From: Corynebacterium sp. SCR221107 | Lineage (GTDB): Bacteria > Actinomycetota > Actinomycetes > Mycobacteriales > Mycobacteriaceae | Direction of reading: 5' to 3' | Assembly: GCF_027886475.1 (NCBI RefSeq) | Contig: NZ_CP115670.1 | Location: 372,001 to 436,000 of the forward strand | DNA length: 64,000 bases | In this document: one piece after another, positions 9,233 through 18,213 of the stretch | Position numbering within the stretch: the stretch's first letter is position 1 | Layout of the letters: each line of letters opens with the position of its first letter | The notes under the pieces: model-generated | Told to the model about the DNA's origin: nothing | Seen by the model: the letters and a program-made list of their open reading frames with translations, nothing else | Database searches by the model: none | Translations under genes and position numbers: made by a program

Positions 9233-10639
9233 GTGCGTATCGCAATCATCGGAGCCGGGTTGGCGGGTCTGACCGCAGCCTATGAGATTCACCAGGCTGA
9301 TCCCAGCGTTGAAGTCGAGGTCTTCGAGGCATCCGACCGCATCGGTGGCAAGCTATTTACCGTCCCCTTCGAGTCCGGCCCCATCGACATGGGTGCGGAG
9401 GCCTACCTCGCTTTCCGTAAGGATGCTACCGAATTCTTCGAATCGCTCGGCCTCAAGGACTCCCTGCGCGCCCCGAGTGGATTGCCGTCTTTGTTGTACG
9501 CCGGTGGCACGCTTAACCCCATGCCCGCCCACACGGCGATGGGCATCCCCGCTTCCGGTGCCGGACTCGAAGGGCTCATCAGCAAAGAGTCCATCGAGGC
9601 CATCGACAAGGAGTCTGAGCGTGAGGCCATCGAATGGGGCGAAGGCGACGTTTCGCTCGGTGCGCTCGTGCGCGAGCGCTATGGCGACGACGTAGTCGAC
9701 CGCGTCGTCTCCGCCCTCCAGGGTGGGGTGTATTCCGCGTCCTCGGATGACCTAGGAGTGCGTGCGACGCTGCCGGAGCTCGCCCGCACCTTCGACGCGA
9801 TGGCTGCGGAAGGAGAAAAGGTCACGCTCTCGGGCGCTGTCAACCGCATCCTGGACCAGCGCGCCGTCCGCAACGCGGCACACGCGGAGAAGATCCCCGG
9901 CTACAAGCCACAGGTGTTCGCCTCCTTCGCCGGTGGCTACGCGGAAATGTACGAGGCGTTGGCGGAACAATCCGGCGCCACCATCCACATCGACGCCTTC
10001 ATCTCACAGGTCACCAAGACTAAGGGCGGCTACCAGCTCAAAGGCGCTGAGGGAACCTTCGACAAGGTGCTGTTTGCCACCCCGGCACCGACCACGGCGA
10101 TGCTTATTAAGTCCGTGGTGCCGGATGCCGTAGCCCCGTTGAAGGAGATCAAGCTAGCAAGCTCCGTGGTGGTGGGCATGAAGTTTGACGATGCCGCCGG
10201 ACTGCCGGACAACTCCGGCATCCTCGTCGCCATGGATGAGACCTCCGTGCGCGCGAAGGCTTTTACGTTTAGCTCCAAGAAGTGGCCGCACCTGGGCGAG
10301 CGGGGCGGGGCCATCGTGCGCGCCTCCTTCGGGCGCTTTGGCGATGATGCCATCACCCGCGCCGAGGAAGACGACCTGGTGGACTACGCCCTCGATGACC
10401 TACAGACCATCACCGGCTTCGATGGCCGGGCTGCGGGGCTTTCCGAGATCTACGTGCAGCGTTGGTTCGGCGGCCTGCCCGTGTATGGCCCCGGCCACCT
10501 CGAGACCGTAGCCACAATCCGCGCGGCCATCGATGCCAACCCCGACATCGATGTGGCTGGCGCCTGGGTCGCTGGGGTGGGGGTGCCCGCCATCATCGCG
10601 GACGCCCGCGCCACAGCCCACCGTGTCCTCGGCGCGTAG
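9233..10639 (+). CDS. hemY: Coproporphyrinogen/protoporphyrinogen oxidase (HemY type)
   Basis: This is an FAD-dependent six-electron oxidase. In Actinobacteria HemY (CgoX) oxidises coproporphyrinogen III to coproporphyrin III in the coproporphyrin-dependent heme route. The FAD-binding GAGLAGLTAAYEI motif lies at residues 7-19, followed by EVFEASDRIGGKL. The C-terminal GAWVAGVGVPAIIADARATA block closes the FAD site. The start is GTG, preceded by AAGAAAGAAGGGA. No ferrochelatase or HemQ gene lies in the window, so the last steps are encoded elsewhere. Confidence 0.93.
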   Translation: MRIAIIGAGLAGLTAAYEIHQADPSVEVEVFEASDRIGGKLFTVPFESGPIDMGAEAYLAFRKDATEFFESLGLKDSLRAPSGLPSLLYAGGTLNPMPAHTAMGIPASGAGLEGLISKESIEAIDKESEREAIEWGEGDVSLGALVRERYGDDVVDRVVSALQGGVYSASSDDLGVRATLPELARTFDAMAAEGEKVTLSGAVNRILDQRAVRNAAHAEKIPGYKPQVFASFAGGYAEMYEALAEQSGATIHIDAFISQVTKTKGGYQLKGAEGTFDKVLFATPAPTTAMLIKSVVPDAVAPLKEIKLASSVVVGMKFDDAAGLPDNSGILVAMDETSVRAKAFTFSSKKWPHLGERGGAIVRASFGRFGDDAITRAEEDDLVDYALDDLQTITGFDGRAAGLSEIYVQRWFGGLPVYGPGHLETVATIRAAIDANPDIDVAGAWVAGVGVPAIIADARATAHRVLGA

Positions 10640-10944
10640 CTGGCACACCGTACTGGCACAGCAACGCTTACACCCCGCGGCGCTGCATACGTCGTGAAGC
10701 ACCTGCCTGGGACACCGCAAAGTAAAAATGCCGCCGCGCCCCCACCACGCAGGGCGTGCGGGGTGCACCGCCAGGGTGCAGCGACAGCCTGGCGAAAAGC
10801 GCGCTGACCGACCGCTGAGCGACCGGTGAATGCGCTCCGTTGCGCTGTGGCGACGGCGCTCTTGTACACAGTTTCTACACCCGGATGCGACATTTCGGAG
10901 GTGCCCAACTTTAGTTTGAGGGGATGTCCCCTACAATAGTCGGC
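10640..10944. other. hemY-hemL intergenic region
   Basis: This stretch of about 305 bases carries no credible gene. It holds the hemL promoter at its right end and short repeats containing GACCG and GGGTGCA whose role is unclear. Confidence 0.5.
10920..10944 (+). promoter_or_regulatory. hemL promoter -10 with overlapping palindrome (leaderless)
   Basis: TACAAT (10932-10937) is followed by seven bases and then the hemL ATG at 10945, the geometry of a leaderless transcript. Directly upstream, GGGGA-TG-TCCCC (10920-10931) is a perfect palindrome between the -35 and -10 positions, a likely repressor site. Confidence 0.6.
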
Positions 10945-12273
10945 ATGACTTCTACGCCCACTTCCTCCAATGTCGCAAACTCGCACGCGCTTTTTGAGCG
11001 CGCTCAAAAGCTCATTCCTGGCGGTGTGAACTCCCCGGTGCGCGCCTTCGGCTCCGTGGGCGGGCAGGCCCGCTTCATCGCCTCGGCGAAGGGCTCCAAG
11101 CTCTACGACGTCGACGGCAACGAGTACGTCGACCTCGTGTGCTCCTGGGGTCCGATGCTTCTAGGCAACGCCCGCTCGGAGATCGTGGAGGCCGTGGCCA
11201 AGGCCGCGGAGAAGGGGCTTAGCTACGGCGCGCCCACCGAGGCCGAACTGGAGCTGGCCGAGATGATCATCGACCGAACCAGTGTGGAAGAAGTCCGCAT
11301 GGTCAACTCCGGCACCGAGGCCACCATGTCCGCAGTGCGCCTAGCCCGCGGCTTTACCGGACGCCCGAAGATTATCAAGTTCGCCGGCTGCTACCACGGG
11401 CACGTCGACGCGCTGCTGGCTTCGGCCGGATCCGGCGTGGCCACCTTCGCCCTGCCGGACTCCCCGGGTGTGACCGGTGCCTCGGCCGCCGACACCATCG
11501 TCGTGCCGTATAACGACATCGAGGCCGTGCGCGCGGCCTTTGCCGAGAACCCGGGGCAGATCGCCTGCATCATCGCCGAGGCAGCGGCGGGCAACATGGG
11601 CACGGTAGCCCCCATCAACGACTTCAACGCGCAGCTCAAGCAGGTCGCGCACGACAACGGCGCGCTGCTGATCCTCGACGAGGTCATGACCGGCTTTCGC
11701 ACCTCCTACAACGGCTGGTACGGCGTGGACCAGGTCGCGGGCGATCTCACCACCTTCGGCAAGGTCATCTCCGGCGGCCTGCCCGCCGCGGCCTTCGGCG
11801 GCCGCCGCGACATCATGAACCACCTGGCACCCGTGGGCCCGGTCTACCAGGCGGGCACCCTGTCCGGAAACCCGGTTGCGATGGCGGCGGGAAAGAAATC
11901 CCTCGAGCTTGCGACCCCGGAGGTCTACGACATCGTCCGCGCCAACGCCGACCGCGTCGCCGGCCTCATCAGCGCCGCACTCGAGCGCGAGGGCGTGGCC
12001 CACCACATCCAGCGTGCCGCCACGTTCTTCTCCGTGCGCTTCGCCGAGGGAGAAGGGCACAACTTCGAGGACATGTTGGGTGCCGATACCTTCCGTTACC
12101 CGCCGTTCTTCCACGCCCTGCTCGACAACGGCATCTACACCGCGCCGAGCGTATTCGAGACTTGGTTCGTCTCCTCCGCGCTGACCGATGATGACTTCGA
12201 ACGCATCGAAAAGGCGCTGGTCCCGGCCGCAAAGGCAGCAGCGGCAGCTCGTTCACAGGTTGGCAGTGTTTAA
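10945..12273 (+). CDS. hemL: Glutamate-1-semialdehyde 2,1-aminomutase
   Basis: HemL is a PLP enzyme that converts glutamate-1-semialdehyde to 5-aminolevulinate in the C5 pathway. The [14 protein letters not shown] block at the N-terminus, the [13 protein letters not shown] cofactor segment, [10 protein letters not shown] and the PLP lysine in [18 protein letters not shown] are all present. It has 442 residues, normal for the family. I chose the second ATG (10945) because the upstream ATG at 10924 lies inside the promoter palindrome and 10945 sits seven bases after a -10 box with no ribosome site. Confidence 0.95.
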   Translation: MTSTPTSSNVANSHALFERAQKLIPGGVNSPVRAFGSVGGQARFIASAKGSKLYDVDGNEYVDLVCSWGPMLLGNARSEIVEAVAKAAEKGLSYGAPTEAELELAEMIIDRTSVEEVRMVNSGTEATMSAVRLARGFTGRPKIIKFAGCYHGHVDALLASAGSGVATFALPDSPGVTGASAADTIVVPYNDIEAVRAAFAENPGQIACIIAEAAAGNMGTVAPINDFNAQLKQVAHDNGALLILDEVMTGFRTSYNGWYGVDQVAGDLTTFGKVISGGLPAAAFGGRRDIMNHLAPVGPVYQAGTLSGNPVAMAAGKKSLELATPEVYDIVRANADRVAGLISAALEREGVAHHIQRAATFFSVRFAEGEGHNFEDMLGADTFRYPPFFHALLDNGIYTAPSVFETWFVSSALTDDDFERIEKALVPAAKAAAAARSQVGSV

Positions 12274-12306
12274 TAAGCCTTTAATAATTGCGGTTGGTTT
12301 ATTCAC

Positions 12307-12323
12307 GCTTGCCGACGCCTACG
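12307..12323 (+). repeat. Dispersed motif copy (GCTTGCCGACG type)
   Basis: GCTTGCCGACGCCTACG in the hemL-phosphatase gap. Confidence 0.55.
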
Positions 12324-12345
12324 GATTCAAGCAGAAAGGGAACGT

Positions 12346-12954
12346 GTGAGCACCACGATCGTGCACCTCGTGCGCCACGGTGAGGTCTTTAACCCAGAGC
12401 GCATCCTCTACGGGCGCCTGCCCGACTACCACCTGTCCGACCGCGGACAGGAGATGGCCCAGGCCACGGCAGCCTCATTTCAGGGGCACGACGTGGCAAT
12501 CGTGCGTAGCTCCCCGCTCGAACGCGCCCAGGAAACCGCAGCGCCCATCGCGAAGGTCACGGGGCACGAGGTAGGCATCGACGTCGACCTGCTGGAGGCA
12601 GGCAACCGCTACGAGGGCCTGCACGTCAAAGGCCTACGCTCCCAACTGTGGAATCCGGTGCGCTGGCCGTTGATGTATAACCCCACCCTGCCCAGCTGGG
12701 GCGAGCACTACACCGACATCGTCGAACGCATGATGGCCGCGGTGGAGTCTGCGCGCCGGGCGGCAGAAGGCCACGAGGCTATCCTGGTCAGCCACCAGCT
12801 ACCCATCGTCTGCGTCCAGCGCCATGTCCAAGGAAAGCCGTTGGCGCACAATCCCGCAGCCCGCCAATGCAACCTAGCGAGCGTGAGCTCACTGGTGTTT
12901 CGTGGGCGCGACATCATCGACTACGTCTATACCGAACCGGCTCAGGAGAGCTAG
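12346..12954 (+). CDS. Histidine phosphatase family protein (phosphoglycerate mutase-like)
   Basis: The RHGE catalytic motif (LVRHGEVFNPERILYGRLPDY) at residues 8-28 and the SSPLERAQETA segment mark the two-His phosphatase superfamily, with a second His in VSHQLPI. The substrate cannot be read from the sequence. The start is GTG after AGAAAGGG. It heads the cytochrome c maturation cluster, with its stop seven bases before the next start, an arrangement common in corynebacteria and mycobacteria. Confidence 0.88.
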   Translation: MSTTIVHLVRHGEVFNPERILYGRLPDYHLSDRGQEMAQATAASFQGHDVAIVRSSPLERAQETAAPIAKVTGHEVGIDVDLLEAGNRYEGLHVKGLRSQLWNPVRWPLMYNPTLPSWGEHYTDIVERMMAAVESARRAAEGHEAILVSHQLPIVCVQRHVQGKPLAHNPAARQCNLASVSSLVFRGRDIIDYVYTEPAQES

Positions 12955-12961
12955 AGGACAG

Positions 12962-13579
12962 ATGGTTTCCCGTACTATTTCCACCACCAAACGCATGCTG
13001 GCGGTATCCCTGATCGCCACCGCCTCCTTGACGCTTGCGGCCTGTAGCTCCGATCAAACCGCAGGCCAGGACGCTGTCGCCATTGGCGGCACCTTCGAGT
13101 TCTACTCGCCCGACGGCAAGCAGGAGATCTTCTACGACGAGGCTGATCGTCGACCGATCAGCAACATCTCCGGCGAATCCCTCATGGAGGAGGGAAAAAC
13201 GATAGCCCTGGATGACTTCAAGGATCAGGTCGTGGTTCTCAATGCGTGGGGTCAATGGTGCGCGCCGTGCCGCTCCGAGTCCGACGATCTCCAGGAAGTC
13301 CACGAATATCTCTCGCAGCACGGCGGCACGCTGCTGGGTATTAACGTCCGTGACTATAGCGCGGAGATCTCCCGCGACTTCGTCAAAGACAATGGTATTA
13401 CCTACCCCAGCATCTACGACCCGCCTTTCAAGACGGCAGCCTCGCTAGGCGGTGTCCCGGCATCGGTGGTTCCCACCACCATCGTCTTGGACAAGCAGCA
13501 CCGCCCGGCGGCGGTGTTCCTGCGTGAGATCACCGCCCAAGACCTGCTTGATGTCGTCGAGCCCTTGGTGGCCTCATGA
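12962..13579 (+). CDS. TlpA/ResA-like thiol-disulfide lipoprotein
   Basis: A 205-residue secreted thioredoxin-fold protein, likely a membrane-anchored reductant that keeps apocytochrome c cysteines reduced outside the membrane. It has an N-terminal signal with lipobox LAAC near residue 28, then the redox motif GQWCAPCRSESDDL (CAPC) and the cis-Pro region GVPASVVPTTIVLD. The start follows AGAGGACAG. Its stop overlaps the ccdA start, showing an operon with ccdA, resB and ccsB. Confidence 0.92.
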   Translation: MVSRTISTTKRMLAVSLIATASLTLAACSSDQTAGQDAVAIGGTFEFYSPDGKQEIFYDEADRRPISNISGESLMEEGKTIALDDFKDQVVVLNAWGQWCAPCRSESDDLQEVHEYLSQHGGTLLGINVRDYSAEISRDFVKDNGITYPSIYDPPFKTAASLGGVPASVVPTTIVLDKQHRPAAVFLREITAQDLLDVVEPLVAS

Positions 13580-14379
13580 CGATCCTGGCAAGCGGAGTAG
13601 GAGGGCAGGTCGCCGACGTGGCGGCCAACGGTCCGCTGTTGTTGGGAATCCTCGCCGCGGCATTGGCGGGGCTGGTTTCCTTTGCCAGCCCCTGCGTTGT
13701 CCCACTCGTGCCCGGCTATATCTCTTATCTGGCCGGAGTGGTCGGCGCGGAGGTTGAGTATGGCGAGAAGGGTCCGCAAGTGGCCCGCTCCCAGCGCTGG
13801 CGGGTGGGCGGGGCCGCCCTGCTTTTCATCCTCGGGTTTACCGTGGTGTTCCTTCTGGCCACCGTATCCGTATTCGGCCTTATCAGCGCGCTGACGTTGA
13901 ATGCGGAAACACTCATGCGGGTCGGTGGGGTGGTCACCATCCTCATGGGATTGGTGTTCATGGGGGCGGTGCCGTTCCTGCAAAACACCAAGCGCTTTTC
14001 CCCGAAGCGATGGTCGACCTGGCTGGGCGCGCCGCTGCTCGGCGGGGTGTTCGCCCTGGGGTGGACGCCGTGTCTGGGCCCCACCCTCGCCGCGATCATC
14101 TCCATCTCCGCCGGTACCCAGGGCATGACCGCAGCCCGCGGAGTGTTCCTGATCGTCGGCTACTGCTTGGGGCTCGGTCTGCCTTTCCTCATCGTTGCGC
14201 TGGGTTCCGCGCGCGCCATGGCTGGCGTGGGCGCCCTCGGGCGCCATTCCCGCATGATCCAAATCATCGGCGGTGTGGCGCTCATCTTGGTGGGGCTTGC
14301 CCTCGTGACCGGATTGTGGGCCGAATTTATCAACTGGGTTCGCCAATGGACAGTGGAGTACGGCTCCACCTTGATCTAA
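13576..14379 (+). CDS. ccdA: Cytochrome c biogenesis protein CcdA
   Basis: CcdA carries electrons across the membrane from cytoplasmic thioredoxin to ResA-type proteins. The 267-residue product has six or more hydrophobic segments and the two conserved Pro-Cys motifs FASPCVVPLVPGY (about residues 36-48) and GWTPCLGPTLAAI (about residue 160) with the redox cysteine pair. It starts within the stop of the TlpA gene (ATGA overlap), implying translational coupling. Confidence 0.94.
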   Translation: MTILASGVGGQVADVAANGPLLLGILAAALAGLVSFASPCVVPLVPGYISYLAGVVGAEVEYGEKGPQVARSQRWRVGGAALLFILGFTVVFLLATVSVFGLISALTLNAETLMRVGGVVTILMGLVFMGAVPFLQNTKRFSPKRWSTWLGAPLLGGVFALGWTPCLGPTLAAIISISAGTQGMTAARGVFLIVGYCLGLGLPFLIVALGSARAMAGVGALGRHSRMIQIIGGVALILVGLALVTGLWAEFINWVRQWTVEYGSTLI

Positions 14380-14464
14380 TTGCTTGTCTCGCTGCAGGGT
14401 TTCCTGAAAGCGAGCCGGGCAAAAGCACATACTTCTTGATTTAAGAACAGATGAAAGCGTCATT

Positions 14465-16075
14465 GTGAAAGTCATTCGAATGGTCGTCCGCGCGTTGAAT
14501 AAGGCGTGGCACTGGCTTACCTCCATGCGCACCGCGCTGGTGTTGCTTTTCCTGCTCGCCTTAGGAGCCATCCCTGGTGCGCTCTTGCCACAGCGTTCGC
14601 TGAATGAGACCAAGGTGGACGAGTACATTGCCAACAATGGCAAGCTCGCAGAGATCTACGACACGCTGCAGCTTTTCGACGTTTTCAGCTCCACGTGGTT
14701 CAACGCCATCTTCGTGTTGCTGTTTGTCTCGCTTGTGGGATGTATCATCCCGCGTTCCTGGGATCACTACAAGGCGATGAGGACCCCGCCGGTACGCGCG
14801 CCGAAGAACCTGGCGCGTCTGCCACTGAACGGCGAGGGAAGCGTGGACAAGCCCCTAGCCGAGGTGGAGGCGGACGTTCGCACGGCGCTGAAGAAGTGGC
14901 ATGTGGCCGAGTACACCCCGGAGGAGGACCGCGCCGGGGCGCGCTCCTTTGCCGCCGAGCGCGGCTACCTGCGCGAGTTCTTCAACCTCACCTTCCACCT
15001 GGGGCTGACGGGCATGCTGGTGGCGATCGCCATCGGCCGGGTTTTCTCCTACGAGGGCCAGGTCATCGTGGTGGCCTCCGACAAGGAGGGAATGAATACC
15101 GAGTTCTGCAATACCGCGACCGCCAACTATGACTCCTTCCGGGCCGGCGTGAACTTCGACGGTACGGGGCTGCACCCCTTCTGCTTCGAGGTGCACAGCT
15201 TCGAGGCCGATTACCTTCCCAACGGCCAGGCGGAGATGTTCCGTTCGGAGATTTCCTACGCCGAGGGCGAGGACATCAACTCCGACCCGAGTACCTGGCA
15301 GGACTACACCCTTGAGGTCAACCACCCGCTGCGCATCGCGGGCGATCGCGTGTACCTCCAGGGCCACGGCTTCGCGCCGACCTTCACCGTGACCTGGCCT
15401 AACGGCGAGTCCCGCACGCAGACCGTCCAATGGCGCCCCGATGACCCGACCTTCTTCCTGTCCTCCGGTGCCATGCGCTTCGATCCGCCGGCCGGCATGT
15501 ACCCTGATCTGTATGAGCGCCGCCAGCACCAGCTTGCAATCCAGGGCCTGTTCGCCCCGACCGCACAGTGGGATGGCGAAAACGGTGAGCTGCTTTCCTC
15601 CAGCTACCCCGCGATGACCGACCCCGCGGTGGCCATCGATATCTACCGTGGTGACAACGGCCTCGACACTGGCGTGGGTCAGGGCCTGTTTAGCCTGGAC
15701 ACGTCCTTGCTGCACTCCGGCGCGCTGCAAAAACTCGAACGCACGAACCTCTCCGTGGGCGAGTCCATCACCTTGGACGACGGCACGGTGATCACCTTCG
15801 ACGGCGCCGAGGAATTCGCCAACTATCAGATCAGTCACGACCCCTCGCAGGTGTGGGTCTTGGCTATGACGCTTATCGCCCTGGGCTCGCTGGTCGGATC
15901 CCTGGTGATCAAGCGCCGCCGCGTGTGGGTGCGCCTGCGCCCGGTATCTGACACCGTCACCTATGTGGAGACCGGCGCGCTTGCTCGCACCGACCGCGCG
16001 GGCTGGGGCGAGGAATACGAGCGGATCCATCGTCGCATTCTGGGGCTGCCGGACCCAGATGACGACGAGGACTGA
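14465..16075 (+). CDS. resB: Cytochrome c biogenesis protein ResB
   Basis: ResB, with CcsB, forms the System II heme delivery and cytochrome c synthase complex. The 536-residue product has three N-terminal membrane segments (about residues 18-38, 75-95, 175-195), a large extracytoplasmic domain and a last membrane segment near 465-485, as in the family. The LTSMRTALVLLFLLALGAIPGALLPQ-type N-terminal helix (in part) and the SLVGCIIPRSW segment are characteristic. The GTG start lacks a strong ribosome site, so a nearby start is possible. Confidence 0.93.
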   Translation: MKVIRMVVRALNKAWHWLTSMRTALVLLFLLALGAIPGALLPQRSLNETKVDEYIANNGKLAEIYDTLQLFDVFSSTWFNAIFVLLFVSLVGCIIPRSWDHYKAMRTPPVRAPKNLARLPLNGEGSVDKPLAEVEADVRTALKKWHVAEYTPEEDRAGARSFAAERGYLREFFNLTFHLGLTGMLVAIAIGRVFSYEGQVIVVASDKEGMNTEFCNTATANYDSFRAGVNFDGTGLHPFCFEVHSFEADYLPNGQAEMFRSEISYAEGEDINSDPSTWQDYTLEVNHPLRIAGDRVYLQGHGFAPTFTVTWPNGESRTQTVQWRPDDPTFFLSSGAMRFDPPAGMYPDLYERRQHQLAIQGLFAPTAQWDGENGELLSSSYPAMTDPAVAIDIYRGDNGLDTGVGQGLFSLDTSLLHSGALQKLERTNLSVGESITLDDGTVITFDGAEEFANYQISHDPSQVWVLAMTLIALGSLVGSLVIKRRRVWVRLRPVSDTVTYVETGALARTDRAGWGEEYERIHRRILGLPDPDDDED

Positions 16076-16155
16076 TCGGGGGCGGGTAAGTCTGCTTCTT
16101 ATGTCCGGTTGACTTCTTTTAAGGGGGTAGCGTCCGCGCGCAGCCGCAGTCCCCG

Positions 16156-16180
16156 ATTTTCCGACAGTGTGTCGGAAAAT
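16156..16180. promoter_or_regulatory. 11-bp-arm inverted repeat before ccsB
   Basis: The arms ATTTTCCGACA and TGTCGGAAAAT are perfect complements around GTG. No T-run follows, so it reads better as an operator or RNA stem than as a terminator. Confidence 0.55.
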
Positions 16181-16238
16181 ATCGCTAAGATGGAAAAAGG
16201 CGCGGGCGGTGAACGGTTTCAGCCACCGTGGTCGTGGC

Positions 16239-16255
16239 GGTGCTCGTCGGAAAGC
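16239..16255 (-). repeat. Dispersed motif copy (GCTTTCCGACG type)
   Basis: On the minus strand GCTTTCCGACGAGCACC, in the resB-ccsB gap. Confidence 0.6.
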
Positions 16256-16428
16256 TCCGCTATCGCCTTTTCCCCCTTGGAGCTGCCAAAAGTCAGGTGT
16301 ATGGTGTAAGCCAACTGTGTTCCCTTTCAAACAGGGGGGCGCTTTCTTATTTCTTGTTTGTCCTTGTACGTTGTCTGTCCTTGTTTGGCCGGCATGAAGA
16401 ACCTCACGAAACTAGGTCCTAGGTCATT

Positions 16429-17460
16429 ATGAATGTCAACAACACTCTCGCCTCGCTGTCGGATGTTGCCTTCGGCTCGGCGTTCGTCATCTATTTCATC
16501 GGCCTTGTGTTGGCCATCGTCTATTACAGCCGCTCCCGTGCCATCATCGACCTCAACCGTGAGCTCGAGGCCATAAAGTCGGGCGAGCTCGTCGCCGTCG
16601 GCGCCGGCACCTCCGATGCCGACAGCGTGCCGACGTCTACAGTGGCGGCTCCCGCCGCCAGCGAGCAGGAGCTGCGGGACACGCTAGCCTCCAAGGAGGC
16701 GAGTGCCGAGAAGTTCGCGAACATGACCCAGATGATCGTGTGGCTCGGCGTAATCGTCCACGCCGTCTCCGCGGTCTCCCGTGGTTTGTCCGTCAGTCGC
16801 TTCCCATTCGGCAACCTGTACGAGTACGTGCTGGTCATCTCGCTGTTCTGCATGGCCGTGGCCGCAGTTTTCTTGCAGCGCAAGGATCTGCGCATCATGT
16901 GGACCTGGGTGCTGGTGCCGATTCTTGCCCTGATGTTCTTTGGTGGCACCAAGCTGTATTCCGACTCCGCCCCGGTGGTTCCGGCGCTGAAGTCGATGTG
17001 GCTACCCATCCACGTGAGTACCGTGGCCACCGGCGCCTCCATCGGACTGATCTCCGGCGTTGCCTCGCTGCTGTACATCCTGCGCATGTTCCAGCCTGAG
17101 GGCAAGGAGAAGGGGATCCTCGGCGCCATCGCCAAGCCGTTGCCGTCCGCGAAGGCCTTGGATACCGTGGCCTACCGCACCGCTATCGTCACCGTGCCTG
17201 TGCTTGGCTTGGGCATCGTTCTCGGTGCGATCTGGGCCGAGTCCGCGTGGGGTCGCTTCTGGGGCTGGGACCCGAAGGAGACCGTGTCCTTTATTACCTG
17301 GATTCTCTACGCCGCCTACCTGCACGCCCGCGCGACCGCCGGCTGGCGCGACTCGCGTGCTGCCTGGATTAACATCGCCGCGTTGGCCATGATGGTCTTC
17401 AACCTGTTCTTCATCAACATGGTGGTCTCCGGCCTGCACTCCTACGCCGGTCTGAACTAA
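16429..17460 (+). CDS. ccsB: Cytochrome c biogenesis protein CcsB (heme handling protein)
   Basis: This multi-spanning membrane protein of the CcsA/CcsB family works with ResB to export heme and attach it to apocytochrome c. The 343-residue product carries the tryptophan-rich WWD-type heme motif in ESAWGRFWGWDPKETVSFI near residue 283, with conserved His residues in surrounding helices (LPIHVSTV, LHARATAGW, GLHSY). It is the last gene of the System II cluster but is separated from resB by 353 bases and probably has its own promoter. Confidence 0.93.
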   Translation: MNVNNTLASLSDVAFGSAFVIYFIGLVLAIVYYSRSRAIIDLNRELEAIKSGELVAVGAGTSDADSVPTSTVAAPAASEQELRDTLASKEASAEKFANMTQMIVWLGVIVHAVSAVSRGLSVSRFPFGNLYEYVLVISLFCMAVAAVFLQRKDLRIMWTWVLVPILALMFFGGTKLYSDSAPVVPALKSMWLPIHVSTVATGASIGLISGVASLLYILRMFQPEGKEKGILGAIAKPLPSAKALDTVAYRTAIVTVPVLGLGIVLGAIWAESAWGRFWGWDPKETVSFITWILYAAYLHARATAGWRDSRAAWINIAALAMMVFNLFFINMVVSGLHSYAGLN

Positions 17461-17578
17461 GGGTTGTATGCCTCGAGCGTGACTTCCATCCCTATGACCT
17501 CTAACCGAAGCTAGTGTCTGGGGCAACGCGAGAGGGACAAGCCAAGGAACGATAACCGTCGCAAGGCAAAAAGCGCAC

Positions 17579-17628
17579 GAAGCCTCCCACCGAAGCCATT
17601 TCTATGGCCTCGGTGGGAGGCTTTTCGT
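17579..17628. terminator. Strong terminator between ccsB and the convergent ArsR gene
   Basis: A long hairpin has AAGCCTCCCACCGA on the left and TCGGTGGGAGGCTT on the right, with further GCCAT/ATGGC pairing inside and a TTTT tail on the plus strand. It also ends in AA-rich sequence on the other side, so it may serve both convergent units. Confidence 0.85.
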
Positions 17629-17700
17629 TCCTAGATTATTGACGCACGGGCAGCCCCGGACAGTCATTCTCAGCGCCTAAGCCTGGGCAGTACATGGTAA

Positions 17701-18027
17701 TTACAGCGCGTTGATGAGCCGGTCAACGCGGTTGAACTCGGAGTCATTGACCTCGTAGAAGGCCCATTTACCCTCCTTGTTGCGGCGGACCAAGCCAACA
17801 GACTCGAGCTTTTTCATGTGATGGGTCACCGTCGGCGCGGAAATCTTCAAAGCGTTGGAAAGGTCAGCGCAGCACAACCGTCCCTCGGGCGACTCGGCGA
17901 CCAAATACAGCAGGCCGAGGCGAGTGGGATCGCTCATCACCTTAAATAGTTGCGCAGCCTTGTTCTTGAGCTCACTCGACAAGGGTGCGGAAGCATGAGG
18001 GGTGGTGGGTTGCTGAGCTGCAGACAT
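17701..18027 (-). CDS. ArsR-family transcriptional regulator
   Basis: A 108-residue winged-helix repressor. Residues 20-100 hold the ArsR fold: FKVMSDPTRLGLLYLV, then RLCCADLSNALKIS and the recognition helix APTVTHHMKKLESVGLV. The Cys pair in LCCADL sits where ArsR/SmtB metal sensors carry their CxC ligand motif, but one spacing residue differs and no metal gene is adjacent, so the effector is open. The start is leaderless, seven bases after TATAGT. Confidence 0.9.
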   Translation of the reverse strand: MSAAQQPTTPHASAPLSSELKNKAAQLFKVMSDPTRLGLLYLVAESPEGRLCCADLSNALKISAPTVTHHMKKLESVGLVRRNKEGKWAFYEVNDSEFNRVDRLINAL

Positions 18028-18034
18028 ACCCCCA

Positions 18035-18040
18035 ACTATA
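18035..18040 (-). promoter_or_regulatory. Leaderless promoter -10 of the ArsR gene
   Basis: On the minus strand TATAGT is followed by exactly seven bases and then the ATG, with no ribosome-binding site. Confidence 0.65.
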
Positions 18041-18213
18041 TAGGCAAGGGTAAGCTAACTAAAGAGGTGGGTGGAGTGACGGGGTAGAAACGGCGTCGAC
18101 CTTGGTGAATGCATCCGGAAAGCGCGCCCCGGCCAAAAGAAATCAGGTGTGGCAGGCCACGCACGGGGCGAATAAGTGGGCGCAGGCCTGATGGACAAGC
18201 CGCATTTTCGTTC

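Larger units (their letters stand above)
16076..16428. other. resB-ccsB intergenic region with inverted repeats
   Basis: No gene is supported in these 353 bases although the flanking genes act together. The region contains a perfect 11-bp-arm inverted repeat (16156-16180), a copy of a dispersed GCTTTCCGACG motif (minus strand, 16239-16255) and a small CTAGG-T-CCTAG palindrome at 16412-16422, just before the ccsB start. Confidence 0.6.

Noticed and set aside
14855..16330. 491-codon frame antisense to resB
   Set aside because: Shadow of a clear membrane-protein gene; His/Gly/Val-rich translation without domains.
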